NCBI RefSeq assembly: GCF_013141765.1
Contig: NZ_WHOD01000067.1
Coordinates: forward strand, 176,496 to 240,495
Length of the DNA stretch: 64,000 nucleotides
From: Paenibacillus foliorum
Lineage (GTDB): Bacteria; Bacillota; Bacilli; Paenibacillales; NBRC-103111
Direction of reading: 5' to 3'
Both the position numbers and the translations under genes were made by a program. The notes below the pieces were generated by a model. It was given only the letters and a program-made list of their open reading frames with translations. It was not told the DNA's origin and ran no database searches. Shown piece after piece: positions 27,899 through 37,543 of the stretch (its first letter is position 1; every line of letters starts with the position of its first letter).

Positions 27899-29398
27899 TT
27901 AATCGTCGTATGCCTTCACTCGGTTTCTGCCTTCGATTTTGGCTCGGTAAAGGGCAGAGTCCGCTCGTTCTATCAATTCCCTAGGAGATATATAGAACGG
28001 AGGCATAATGGTCGCTACCCCAATACTAACCGTCACGACGTTGCAAACTTTAGAGCTGCTGTGTGGAATCGCCAATGCTTCAATAAGGCTGCGAATTTGC
28101 TCAGCAATACCGATGGCGACGTCTAAGTCTGTGTTGCAGAGGATGACGGCGAATTCCTCCCCTCCATAGCGCGCAACCATATGATTGCTGTGAGCGAGTG
28201 CATGCTCCGTATGGCTGGCCAACATGCGCAGACAGTCATCTCCGCCCTGATGTCCATAAGCATCGTTGTATGCCTTGAATTCATCTGCATCGAACATAAT
28301 CAGGGAGAGCGGCTCGTCCTTCTTCATAGCGATTTTCCATGATTGGTCAAGAAACGAGTCGAAGGATCGACGGTTAGCTATACCGGTCAATCCGTCCAGA
28401 TCGGACAGCCGTTGTAACGCGGTTATAGCTTGCTGCAGCTTTTGTTCGGTAATTTTACGGTCGGTTATATCTCTAATTGTTGTTACAAAAGCAGGCTGTT
28501 CTTTATAGGAAATAGATGACATAGATACTTCAACATCAATCTCCACACCGTCTAACCGAATATATTTCTGTTCTATTCGTTCCGTCTCAGCTGTTTTGTT
28601 GAGTCTTTCATGGGGCTGCTGTTGTGGTTCTTTATGATACAGAGGATGGATGAACTGCTGAAGGGAACTTCCGATGACTTCTTTAGGAGATGCAGCATGT
28701 AACAGCTGTAATCCTTTTCCATTGACGAACAAAATCGTGTTGCTATCATGTACAATAGTAGCGTCAGGGGATTTTTCGATAAGCGAACGGTATCTCTGTT
28801 CACTTTCTTGAAGCTTGAAGAATAAAGTGTTCATTCGATATATATATAGGTAGAGATAATAGGCTAATTGTCCGCATAAGAGTGCAACCAGCCAATAAAA
28901 TAGTAACAACGATTGAAGCGTGGATAAGCTTAGACCAGCATGGGCTCTGTTAATGAAGATAGTAGAAGAGATGACAAGTAGGCTTGCTACATTTAATAGA
29001 GGAAAGCTTAGCTTAACAGGCTTAACCCTATTCAGCAGCAGACCGCATCCGGTACCGATTAACAACATGCAAGAAGCGGCTGTAACCGAGGAGAAGCTAA
29101 AACCGAATAGTCCGATTCGAGCGAGCGCAACTATAAATGAGCTGATGAGTGCCGCAGGTAGCCCGCCTTGCAGGGCAGCTATCATGATGGGAATATGGCG
29201 CAGGTCCATGATGGTAAGAGCATCAAGGCGGATCGTATATACCATTAGCAGAATCCCTTGGAGACCATAGCAAATCCCAATCCATATTTGAGTATTTAGT
29301 AATGAGGTGCGGTGCAGAGGATACTTTCTAAATAATTGCCCGATAATGAAGAAAGAAGCTATTAATATGGCGGCGTTTATTACAAAATCATTTACCAT
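27899..29398 (-). CDS. Membrane PAS-GGDEF diguanylate cyclase
   Basis: The 499-residue protein has six or so membrane helices (about 1-190) of 5TM-LYT (histidine-kinase-sensor) type, a PAS domain (about 200-325, YRSLIEKSPDATIVHDSN...TTIRDITDRK) and a C-terminal GGDEF domain (about 335-495). The active site reads RYGGEEF, a functional variant, so c-di-GMP synthesis from two GTP is expected. I see no RxxD inhibitory site five residues before it, so product feedback may be absent. It is monocistronic, with its own promoter, and lies between the dlt-like operon and the U32 gene. The ligand sensed is unknown. Confidence 0.9.
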   Translation of the reverse strand: MVNDFVINAAILIASFFIIGQLFRKYPLHRTSLLNTQIWIGICYGLQGILLMVYTIRLDALTIMDLRHIPIMIAALQGGLPAALISSFIVALARIGLFGFSFSSVTAASCMLLIGTGCGLLLNRVKPVKLSFPLLNVASLLVISSTIFINRAHAGLSLSTLQSLLLFYWLVALLCGQLAYYLYLYIYRMNTLFFKLQESEQRYRSLIEKSPDATIVHDSNTILFVNGKGLQLLHAASPKEVIGSSLQQFIHPLYHKEPQQQPHERLNKTAETERIEQKYIRLDGVEIDVEVSMSSISYKEQPAFVTTIRDITDRKITEQKLQQAITALQRLSDLDGLTGIANRRSFDSFLDQSWKIAMKKDEPLSLIMFDADEFKAYNDAYGHQGGDDCLRMLASHTEHALAHSNHMVARYGGEEFAVILCNTDLDVAIGIAEQIRSLIEALAIPHSSSKVCNVVTVSIGVATIMPPFYISPRELIERADSALYRAKIEGRNRVKAYDD

Positions 29399-29446
29399 CG
29401 TAAGGAGCTCCTCTTCTTAATTTCAACAATCAAGTAAGTGGATAAA

Positions 29447-29475
29447 ATTATAATCCATTCCTATTAATTAGACAA
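29447..29475 (-). promoter_or_regulatory. Promoter of the GGDEF gene
   Basis: Reading leftward, -35 TTGTCT (29470-29475) and a perfect -10 TATAAT (29447-29452) are 17 bases apart, about 50 bases before the start. Confidence 0.7.
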
Positions 29476-29641
29476 GAAATCGTAGGATTCAGCAAAATTT
29501 GACTGAAATGAGATTCTAATGCCAATTGAACGGGTTTCAAATAACGGTGCCGGCTTCCAAATTCCGGTTTCATTGGCTTTAACGCTCTCGTTTCTGTTAA
29601 ACTATAAGAATCAATATGGAAGAGTATTCGGAGGAATCAGC

Positions 29642-32158
29642 ATGACGAAAATTTTAAAAACAGATGTGGAGCTTTTGGCTCCGGCCGGAGATTGGGATTG
29701 TTTGCGGGCTGCCGTTGCTAATGGGGCTGACGCCGTTTTTTTTGGAGTGGAAAAATTTAATGCGAGAGCTAGAGCCAATAATTTTCATACAGATGAGCTG
29801 CCGGATATTATGTCTTTCCTTCATTTGTATGGGGTGAAAGGTTTTTTGACGTTTAATATTTTGGTGTTTGAGGAAGAGCTGCGGGAGGCCAAAGAGCTGA
29901 TCGAAGCCTGTATAGAAGCTGGGGTAGATGCGGTTATTGTTCAAGATCTGGGGTTGGTCCGTATGATCCGTGAGATCTCGCCGGATTTTCCGATTCACGG
30001 CTCTACACAGATGACGATTACCTCGCCGGAGGCGGTGGAGTTTACTAAGCCTTTTGATATTGAGAGGGTTGTTCTAGGTCGGGAAAATAACCTTAAGCAA
30101 ATCAAACAAATCGGGGATCAAGCGAAGCTGCCGATGGAAGTATTCGTGCATGGAGCACTATGCGTTTCCTACTCGGGTCAATGCTTAACCTCCGAAATGT
30201 GGGGCGGACGCTCCGCCAATCGCGGTGAGTGCGCACAAGCCTGTCGTCTGCCGTACGATCTGATGATCGATGGTGTGCAGAAGCCTATGGGCGATATTGC
30301 CTATCTGCTGTCGCCGAAGGATTTGGCAGCTTTAGAGCTTGTGCCGGAGCTGATCGAAGCGGGAGTAACCTCCTTTAAAATCGAGGGACGATTGAAAAGT
30401 CCTGAATATGTCGCTAACGTGGTCAGCAAATACCGCCGTGCGATTGATCGCTACTTTGAGGATGGGGATGCTAAGCCGACAAAGGAGGAGCTGCGTGAGC
30501 TCGAACAAAGCTTCTCTCGTGGCTTCACTTATGGTTTCCTGAAGGGAACGGATAATAAGAAGCTGGTTGAGGGTACGTATCCCAAGAGCCGGGGCGTTTT
30601 TATAGGACGTATAAAGCAAATTCTGCGTGACGGTGTAGTTTGTGAGCTGGAAGCGCCGTTGAAGCGCGGTGACGGTATCTGCTTTGATGCTGGCGACCCA
30701 ACGAAAAAAGAAGAAGGTGGCCGTGTCTATGACATCCGCCGCAAAGGCGTTAAGCTGGAGGGCGAGGCGCCTGGTGGCTTGATTGAGATTGTGCCTGGAC
30801 GTAACGATGTTGATTTAGGACGGCTGCATGTAGGCGACCGGATTTGGAAAACAAATGATCCGCATTTGGATAAAAGGCTTCGCCAATCGTTCGAGACAGA
30901 TAAGCCTTACTGGACTTTCCCTGTGTCGATTCGTGTGACGGGAACGCTGGGACAGCCGCTTAAAAGCTGGTGGACCGATGATCAGACGGGACATACTGAG
31001 CTTATTGAGTCTGAGCTGCCACTTGCGCAGGCAGAGAAACGCCCGATGGACGCGGCGTTGTTCGAGGAACAGTTTGGCCGTTTGGGCGGTACGGTGTTCG
31101 AGCTTTCACAGCTCGATGTGCAATTGAGCGGCGAGTTGATCGTGCCGATGCGCGAGCTGAACGGCATGCGCCGCCGCGCGGTCGAGCTTCTGGAGTTGAA
31201 GCGCCGGCAGCCTAGAGCCTACGTCAAGCACAGCGTTGACGCATATGCCGATACGCCTGTGCGCACGGCTTCGTCGCCGCAGCAGTCTGGAGACCCAGCT
31301 GCGAAGCTGACTGTGCTGTGCCGCACGCTGGAGCAGGTGCACGCCGCGCTGGAGACAGAAGTCGACATGATCTATGCTGACTTTGAGTTTATTAAGCAGT
31401 TTCCTGCCGCAGTCGAAGCCGCACGGAAAGCTGGCAAGCGTATTGCGCTGGCTACGCCGCGTATTCATATGCCTGGAGAAACCGGCTATTTCAAAAACAT
31501 AACGAACCTGAAGCCGGACGCCGTTCTGGTCCGTAATACTGGAGCTGTCTACTACTATTTGAAGCAGCGGCTTGAGCATCCGCAGGAGAAACACCCGGAG
31601 CTGATTGGGGACTTCTCGCTTAACGTGGCTAACCATAAAACCGCTGCCTTGTTTCTCGATGCGGGTTTGGATAAAGTGACGCCTTCGTACGATCTTAATA
31701 TCCAGCAGATGGTTGATCTGTTAGGAAGAACAGATACCTCCCAATTGGAGGTCGTTATTCATCAGCATATGCCGATGTTTCATACCGAGCACTGCGTCTA
31801 TTGTACCTTCTTAAGCGAAGGCACGGACTTTACGAACTGTGGTCGCCCTTGTGAGGATCACCGTGTATCTCTGCAAGACCGGGTAGGCATGTCTCATCCT
31901 GTAAGAGTTGATGAAGGCTGCCGCAACACGGTGTACAATGCTATCGACCAATCCGGAGCCGAATATGTTAGCAATTTTATGGATCTGGGAGTGGCATCAT
32001 TCCGGGTAGAGTTTCTGGAAGAAACGGCTGACAAGGTGCATGAGGTCATTTCGCTGTACCAGCGTGCGCTGCGTGGCGAAATTAGCGGTACGCAAGTCTG
32101 GAAGAAGCTGAAAGCAACCAATCAGTTGGGTGTGACAAGAGGACAACTGGTCAAGTAA
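29642..32158 (+). CDS. U32 peptidase-family protein with DUF3656
   Basis: The protein has 838 residues from ATG 29642, preceded by GGAGGAATCAGC. A longer frame to 29519 lacks a ribosome site, and its first 41 codons overlap a promoter-like TTAACG/TATAAG pair (29579-29608). The N-terminal barrel begins ELLAPAGDWDCL and the U32 signature block (FVHGALCVSYSGQC...GECAQACRLPYDL) is near 162-205. A DUF3656-type middle follows, and the C-terminal part has several cysteines (HCVYCTFLSEGTDFTNCGRPC). Family members include collagenase-like proteases and RlhA/TrhP, which hydroxylate RNA. The long form with DUF3656 is closer to RlhA than to a protease. Cytoplasmic location is likely. Confidence 0.88.
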   Translation: MTKILKTDVELLAPAGDWDCLRAAVANGADAVFFGVEKFNARARANNFHTDELPDIMSFLHLYGVKGFLTFNILVFEEELREAKELIEACIEAGVDAVIVQDLGLVRMIREISPDFPIHGSTQMTITSPEAVEFTKPFDIERVVLGRENNLKQIKQIGDQAKLPMEVFVHGALCVSYSGQCLTSEMWGGRSANRGECAQACRLPYDLMIDGVQKPMGDIAYLLSPKDLAALELVPELIEAGVTSFKIEGRLKSPEYVANVVSKYRRAIDRYFEDGDAKPTKEELRELEQSFSRGFTYGFLKGTDNKKLVEGTYPKSRGVFIGRIKQILRDGVVCELEAPLKRGDGICFDAGDPTKKEEGGRVYDIRRKGVKLEGEAPGGLIEIVPGRNDVDLGRLHVGDRIWKTNDPHLDKRLRQSFETDKPYWTFPVSIRVTGTLGQPLKSWWTDDQTGHTELIESELPLAQAEKRPMDAALFEEQFGRLGGTVFELSQLDVQLSGELIVPMRELNGMRRRAVELLELKRRQPRAYVKHSVDAYADTPVRTASSPQQSGDPAAKLTVLCRTLEQVHAALETEVDMIYADFEFIKQFPAAVEAARKAGKRIALATPRIHMPGETGYFKNITNLKPDAVLVRNTGAVYYYLKQRLEHPQEKHPELIGDFSLNVANHKTAALFLDAGLDKVTPSYDLNIQQMVDLLGRTDTSQLEVVIHQHMPMFHTEHCVYCTFLSEGTDFTNCGRPCEDHRVSLQDRVGMSHPVRVDEGCRNTVYNAIDQSGAEYVSNFMDLGVASFRVEFLEETADKVHEVISLYQRALRGEISGTQVWKKLKATNQLGVTRGQLVK

Positions 32159-32227
32159 TCGAGAAATGAATATAAAATGGTAAATATTTCACAAAATATC
32201 CTTATAATTGATTTTTTAGGGCGTAAT

Positions 32228-32330
32228 CGACAAAATAATTGTCGTTCTGTCAGATATTGTATAGTACAATAGCTCCATGCTATAGACCAATAGAATAGGC
32301 CGTTATCTGTGGCCTATTCTATTGGTTTTA
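32228..32330 (+). promoter_or_regulatory. Leader with strong stem-loop before first SLH protein
   Basis: A small dyad CGACAA/TTGTCG (32228-32244) overlaps a possible -35 (TTGTCG 32239-32244), with TATAGTACAAT at 32260-32270 as the -10 region. Downstream, 32287-32301 pairs perfectly with 32311-32325 (15 bp, nine-base loop), followed by only TTTT. It could be the U32 gene terminator, or a 5' stabilising or attenuating hairpin in the SLH mRNA leader, which begins 47 bases before the ATG. Confidence 0.6.
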
Positions 32331-32372
32331 AGTATGGGGTTTATTTGAAAACTATATAATGGGGGAAAAATC

Positions 32373-35300
32373 ATGCGTAGTACGGGTATTTCAACAAGAT
32401 CCACAAGAATATTCGCTATCATCATAAGCATCTGTCTGATCTTTTCATCTTTCAGCATGGCTTTTGCTTCAGATGACGCGAAAGACATCAAGGGGCATTG
32501 GGCGGAAAACCAACTGAAAGATTGGACCGCTAAGGGCAACATTCAAGGGTATGCAGATGGGACGGTTAAACCGGACAATTCGATTACAAGAGCCGAATTC
32601 ATGACTATAGTGAATCGTTCGTTCGGGTTTAAGGATAAAGAAGAAGTTAAAGCGAAAGATGTAGACCCAAATGGATGGGAATACGAGCAGGTAGCTATAG
32701 CATTGAAATCAGGTTACATCAGTGGTTATGAAGATGGAACTGTAAAACCTGGCAGCAAAATAAGCCGTCAGGAAGTAGCTGTTATCATCGCTGCATTACT
32801 TAAGCTGGATACCGCTAAAGGCGGTGATCTTAGTAAATTTAAAGATGCAGTAAACCTTCCAAGCTGGAGTAAAGGCGCTATTGGAGCTTCTGTAGCAATA
32901 GGAGTTCTTAATGGTTACGAGGATGGAACGCTTCGTTTCGAGAATAGCATTACTAGAGCAGAAGCAATCGTCATTCTTGATCGTGCAGCAGGCGGTGGCG
33001 CCGTGGCTACCTATGATAAAGCAGGTACATACGGGCCTGAATCCGGCAACCAAAACCTAGAGGGTAACGTGGTTATTAATACAGGCGGGGTTACTCTTCA
33101 GAACGTTACCATTACCGGTAACCTGACATTGGGAGAAGGTATTGGAGAAGGCGATGTTAATCTTAATAATGTTAAGGTTAGCGGTGATACTTTCGTTAAT
33201 GGCGGGGGTGCTAACTCGATTCATTTCAGAAACAGTGTGCTTGTAACTATTATTGTTAATAAGAAAACCGGCGAAGTACGTATCTTGGCTGAAGGTACAA
33301 CTACTGTGAAGCAAGTAACGGTACAAACTGGAGTGAAAATCGATAACTCCAAGGCAACTAACGGTGGATTTTCCAACGTGAAACTGGAAGACAAGCTTCC
33401 TGCCGGCTCTAAGGTATCCCTTTTAGGTAACTTCGATAATGTCTCTATTGCAGCAAAAGCTATAGTAGTCGAAGTTCCGAGTGGTGAGATTAAGAATTTA
33501 GATGTTGGGGAAAAAGCAGGGGATACACAGTTAAACCTGGGTAAAGAAGCTAAGGTCTTAGACTTAGTTCTGAAAGCTATACTGAAGGTTCTAGGCGAAG
33601 GTAAGGTTGGAAAAGCGACTGTTGAAAAAGGAGCCGAGGGTTCAACGTTTTCTACTCCCCCTGGTTCGACAACAGGTTCTGGTGTTACTGGAGGCGGCGG
33701 CGGTGGTGGAGGTGGCTCAAGCAAGGGTAACACCACCACCCCAGCAGCTAATCAAGTATCAGCGCCAACTGCTGACCCAGCGGCTGGGGTGGTAGATGCA
33801 GGAATAAAAGTGAAATTGAGCTCAGCAACAGTAGGGGCAGCAGTTTACTTTACTAAAGACGGTAGTAATCCAACTACTGCAAGTATTGCTTACGATTCAA
33901 ATGGTCCTATAACGGTTAGTTCAGCAATGACTATTAAGGCAATTGCTGTAAAAGCAGGGATGACAAACAGTGTGGTATCGACGTTTGCTTATACTACTGC
34001 TGTTGCTGATACAACTGCTCCATTGGGTGGGACAGTGTCAGCATTAGCCATTCATACAACTGGATTTACATTAAGTTGGACTGGATTCACGGATAACAAA
34101 GCTGTAACAGGCTATAAGGTTTATCAGGTAGAAAATCTATTAAATGGTTCAGTTACTGGTTCAACTTATGCTGTAACAGGGTTAAGTCCTAACACTAACT
34201 ACGATGGGAAATTTAGCGTTAGAGCGTATGATGCGGCTGGTAATGTAAGTTCGGCGGTATACCTGGCGACAGTTACGACGGCACCATCTGATGGTACAGG
34301 ACCGATAACGGGCAAATATGCAATTGCGTCCTTCAAAGCAACGGATGCTAACGTGCTGAGTCTTGAGTTGAACAGTGCATTGACTGAAGAAGCTGCTGCA
34401 AACCTAAAAGTTGAGCTTAAAAAGGATGGTAACGTAATTACTTCTGGCTACATTATGAAGTGGGATGACAAGAAAACAGTGGCCACTTTAACTTTTGATT
34501 CAAAGTTCCAAGAGTCTAAATATGATGTTTCTATTAGTGGGCTTAGCAACATCGATAACATTAATAAAACAGCTTCTGTTACTACATCTGTAGAGAAAAT
34601 CATAAAAATTGAATTTCTGACGACATCAGGTACACTCCCTTTGACAACAAACAAAGCAGGAGTTCCGATAAGAAAAGTACGTGTTGATTTCAAAGCTATT
34701 AACCAATATGGTGTGAAGGCTAAATTAGATTCAAGCAGCTTTGATATTGATGTGAGTGGGGGTACATTCAGCAAAGTCTTTAATGAACAAGCCATTCAAT
34801 TAATGGAAGATCAGGGAACTGAAAGAAACGACAAAATCTCCATTACTATTGTGCACAAAGACAGCGGAGTGCAACTCAACAAAATTTTTACTGTTGGCGA
34901 CTACTCGATTGTCGACAAAGTTGAGGTCGTCGACCTAGTGAACTCTTCAGGCACAAAAATCGTCGATATTGCAGCAACGAGCGCTAACAATTTTTTGCTA
35001 GTTAGAGCTTATGACCAATACGGTTTCCGTGTGGAAGATAAGGGAACGTTGAATGATGATATTACTGTAACCTTCTCAGACAGTGATCTTGAGGCAGGAT
35101 CAGGTTACGGCCATCTGCCGCTGGATCCATTCGTTGACGACGTAGTTGGAGATGATTCAGCTGATATGCAAATTCGTTCTGTAAGCAACGTAGAAAAAGA
35201 TATTACTATTACTATTCACACTAGATTTGGTTACGTTACAACTAAAACAGTCCACATTTTCGCTGCTAATATGCCCGCTGCTATAGAGTTTGGCCCATAT

Positions 35301-36995
35301 GACTACTTATTGGCTGAGGATGACGTTATTACCGGCGATGAGGATGTGGATAAGAAATTTTATATTCCTTTGATCCTGAAAAATTCCAAAGGTGAGCTGT
35401 TGGATGCGGATGATATCGTAAATGCATATAGCAACGGCGATAAAGACAGCAAGTTTATAATTAGTTATTCGAGTGGAATTACTTTTGGAAGAGATAGGAG
35501 TTCACAAGTCGTAAAAACGGGTGCTTATAAAGGATATCTTGTAGTTACTAGCATAGACAGAAAGGGCCCTCAGTATATTACGGTTAGATTGGAAGACTAC
35601 CCAACAGTTACTTCAACATTAAACATTCCTGTATATGAAGCTCGTAAACCTGATTCCATTAAAATTACCACTATGCCTAAGAAGTACATTCTTGGAGGAA
35701 CTGATACAGAAGTAAAATTTAAAGTTTACGATCAATTCGGTACAGAGATGAAATATGTTAATGACATGGATGCAACGTACAAAGTTAAATTGTCTTACAC
35801 AGGTGTAGGTATCGCTGCACCTGGAGCGGGTGTTCCTGCTGAAGAGGTTTACTTTGCTTCTAAAGAGAGGTCAACACTACCTTATTCTACACCGTATACA
35901 AACCTGTATAATAATAGAGCAATCGTTCTTTCTACCGTTCACGGGGCACCAGAAACTTCTCACGAGTTTACTTTGATCAAAAACGCTCAATTTATTTACA
36001 ACCCGTGGGATAATTTCTTTGACAAGTCCTTCAAATTTTATTCCACGAGCAATTCGCCTGAAGGAATTTGGAATTTGAAGGCAACGCTTATTAAATATCC
36101 TAATACTGGATACCTGGCAGGACAGGCGATTGAAGTTGACGCTATTTCGACCACTATTGAGCGTATTGATCCTAATAAGACTGAAAGCAAATTGACTTAT
36201 GAGCTTTACCTCGATAAGAGTGTCAACAATATGATTCTTGCGGTCGACGATTTCTATGATGTAAGTAACAAGTCAAATGTAACTGGGGCAACGTATGTAT
36301 ACGATAATTACAGGAAGGTTGCTAAAGAAATTAAGCTAAGAGCTAGAAAAGCCAGTGGTGAAGAAGTTGCAATTGCATCAGGAGTGTACACAGGTTCAAA
36401 TTCGAGCACTATCGTAGCTGTTACTTCTAATAATCCATTAGTTGTCGATGTACCTAATATGGGTACTCCAAGCGGTAAAAACTTTATTGTTGGTTTGGAT
36501 GCCGGAGCAGCAAAGGTTAGTGTAATATACAGAAACGCCAAAGGCGAGCTAGAGACCAAAACTATTGATGTAACTACAAAGAATGAAGCTCCTGCAGTAG
36601 CAAAGATGGTTCTGGGCAGAACCTACAAAGCGGTTTCTGCTGCAAGTATCGATGGTGCTTTCCTTTGGAGTAGAGCACTTGCTGAAAAAATCACTGTAGT
36701 TGATCAATTCGGTGATGAAATTGTTTCTGAGTTTAGCCCTGGTGATATAAATGAAGAACGTAACATTTCTGATCAATTTTTGATCAAGAATGGCGTGGTT
36801 GGTCAACAAACGAATGACTTGTTGAAACTAAAATTCTACCTCTCAGATATTATTGGGTGGGGCGATGTTAATAAAGCTGTAAGCATTGATAACAACGGCA
36901 AGATTACTTACAAAGGCAATTCTGTGTCTGGTTTTACAGTTAACGTAATAGCACCAAATGGTGTTTCTGCATCTATTGGAGTATCTGTTAGGTAG
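32373..36995 (+). CDS. Large SLH-domain surface (S-layer-like) protein
   Basis: The 1540-residue secreted protein starts at an ATG with GGGGGAAAAATC upstream. The signal peptide ends near residue 31 (SMAFA). Three SLH repeats follow at about 33-205, with ITRAEFMTIVNR, ISRQEVAVIIAA and ITRAEAIVILDR motifs that bind pyruvylated secondary wall polymer. Then come a beta-rich region and a Gly-rich linker near 437-452. A chitobiase-like CHB_HEX_C domain (about 465-545) and an Fn3 domain (about 550-645) follow, then a long series of Ig-like beta domains. No catalytic domain is visible. It is flanked by a structured leader and a terminator. Probably an abundant S-layer or S-layer-associated protein. 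Confidence 0.88.
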   Translation: MRSTGISTRSTRIFAIIISICLIFSSFSMAFASDDAKDIKGHWAENQLKDWTAKGNIQGYADGTVKPDNSITRAEFMTIVNRSFGFKDKEEVKAKDVDPNGWEYEQVAIALKSGYISGYEDGTVKPGSKISRQEVAVIIAALLKLDTAKGGDLSKFKDAVNLPSWSKGAIGASVAIGVLNGYEDGTLRFENSITRAEAIVILDRAAGGGAVATYDKAGTYGPESGNQNLEGNVVINTGGVTLQNVTITGNLTLGEGIGEGDVNLNNVKVSGDTFVNGGGANSIHFRNSVLVTIIVNKKTGEVRILAEGTTTVKQVTVQTGVKIDNSKATNGGFSNVKLEDKLPAGSKVSLLGNFDNVSIAAKAIVVEVPSGEIKNLDVGEKAGDTQLNLGKEAKVLDLVLKAILKVLGEGKVGKATVEKGAEGSTFSTPPGSTTGSGVTGGGGGGGGGSSKGNTTTPAANQVSAPTADPAAGVVDAGIKVKLSSATVGAAVYFTKDGSNPTTASIAYDSNGPITVSSAMTIKAIAVKAGMTNSVVSTFAYTTAVADTTAPLGGTVSALAIHTTGFTLSWTGFTDNKAVTGYKVYQVENLLNGSVTGSTYAVTGLSPNTNYDGKFSVRAYDAAGNVSSAVYLATVTTAPSDGTGPITGKYAIASFKATDANVLSLELNSALTEEAAANLKVELKKDGNVITSGYIMKWDDKKTVATLTFDSKFQESKYDVSISGLSNIDNINKTASVTTSVEKIIKIEFLTTSGTLPLTTNKAGVPIRKVRVDFKAINQYGVKAKLDSSSFDIDVSGGTFSKVFNEQAIQLMEDQGTERNDKISITIVHKDSGVQLNKIFTVGDYSIVDKVEVVDLVNSSGTKIVDIAATSANNFLLVRAYDQYGFRVEDKGTLNDDITVTFSDSDLEAGSGYGHLPLDPFVDDVVGDDSADMQIRSVSNVEKDITITIHTRFGYVTTKTVHIFAANMPAAIEFGPYDYLLAEDDVITGDEDVDKKFYIPLILKNSKGELLDADDIVNAYSNGDKDSKFIISYSSGITFGRDRSSQVVKTGAYKGYLVVTSIDRKGPQYITVRLEDYPTVTSTLNIPVYEARKPDSIKITTMPKKYILGGTDTEVKFKVYDQFGTEMKYVNDMDATYKVKLSYTGVGIAAPGAGVPAEEVYFASKERSTLPYSTPYTNLYNNRAIVLSTVHGAPETSHEFTLIKNAQFIYNPWDNFFDKSFKFYSTSNSPEGIWNLKATLIKYPNTGYLAGQAIEVDAISTTIERIDPNKTESKLTYELYLDKSVNNMILAVDDFYDVSNKSNVTGATYVYDNYRKVAKEIKLRARKASGEEVAIASGVYTGSNSSTIVAVTSNNPLVVDVPNMGTPSGKNFIVGLDAGAAKVSVIYRNAKGELETKTIDVTTKNEAPAVAKMVLGRTYKAVSAASIDGAFLWSRALAEKITVVDQFGDEIVSEFSPGDINEERNISDQFLIKNGVVGQQTNDLLKLKFYLSDIIGWGDVNKAVSIDNNGKITYKGNSVSGFTVNVIAPNGVSASIGVSVR

Positions 36996-37026
36996 TAGGT
37001 AGTAATTAACTTATAATTTATTTATA

Positions 37027-37055
37027 AAAAGAGGACCCTACGGGGTCTTCTTTTA
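37027..37055 (+). terminator. Terminator after the first SLH gene
   Basis: AAAAGAGGACCC pairs with GGGTCTTCTTTT around a short loop, with T-rich 3' side. It lies about 30 bases past the stop. Confidence 0.85.
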
Positions 37056-37123
37056 TATTCTCCTTAACTCGAATAAGCGGAACGGACTTGCAAGCGATGA
37101 AAGTAAAATAAAAGAACTAAGGT

Positions 37124-37192
37124 TTGCCAACAACAATGATTTAATTTATAATTGTATACATAGATATACGATGCATATGATTACTATGTATA
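37124..37192 (+). promoter_or_regulatory. PadR operon promoter and dyad operator
   Basis: -35 TTGCCA (37124-37129) and -10 TATAAT (37147-37152) are 17 bases apart. Two bases later a perfect 9 bp dyad, TATACATAG (37155-37163) and CTATGTATA (37184-37192), spans the start region. Such ATGTAT/ATACAT dyads are typical PadR targets, so autorepression is likely. Confidence 0.78.
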
Positions 37193-37210
37193 AAAAGGCG
37201 GTGACTGAGT

Positions 37211-37543
37211 ATGAAAGTGAATAAAGAACTGCTCAAAGGAAGTACAGGTACACTTATTCTAACCCTGCTAAACAAGCAGGATCTATACGGCTACGAGTTG
37301 ATCAAAGAGCTTGAGCGAAGCTCAGATGGAACATTTGTTTTGAAAGAAGGCACGTTATATCCGATACTCCACGGGATGGAGGCGGAGCAGTGGGTGGAAG
37401 CTTACTGGCAGGAGGCCGAAGGTCGTAAACGTAAATATTATCGGCTCACAGAATCGGGCAGACGTCAGCTTCAGGAGAAAAAGCAAGAATGGCAATTATT
37501 TCGTAATGCCGTAGACCGTGTATTGGGGGAGGGACAGGCATGA
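37211..37543 (+). CDS. PadR-family transcriptional regulator
   Basis: The 110-residue protein has the PadR winged helix: LLKGSTGTLILTLLNKQDLYGYELIKEL, KEGTLYPILHGMEAEQWVEAYW and GRKRKYYRLTESGRRQL. Subfamily 2 lengths are about 105-115. The ATG has AAAGGCGGTGACTGAGT upstream. The gene overlaps the SEDS gene by four bases (ATGA) and lies just after its own likely operator. PadR proteins in such pairs commonly repress themselves and a downstream HAAS-domain membrane protein until an envelope stress or ligand signal arrives. The inducer is unknown. Confidence 0.92.
   Translation: MKVNKELLKGSTGTLILTLLNKQDLYGYELIKELERSSDGTFVLKEGTLYPILHGMEAEQWVEAYWQEAEGRKRKYYRLTESGRRQLQEKKQEWQLFRNAVDRVLGEGQA

Noticed and set aside
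33221..33739. A 172-codon antisense frame in the first SLH gene
   Set aside because: It mirrors the Gly-rich linker (poly-Pro in the opposite frame), a composition artefact.
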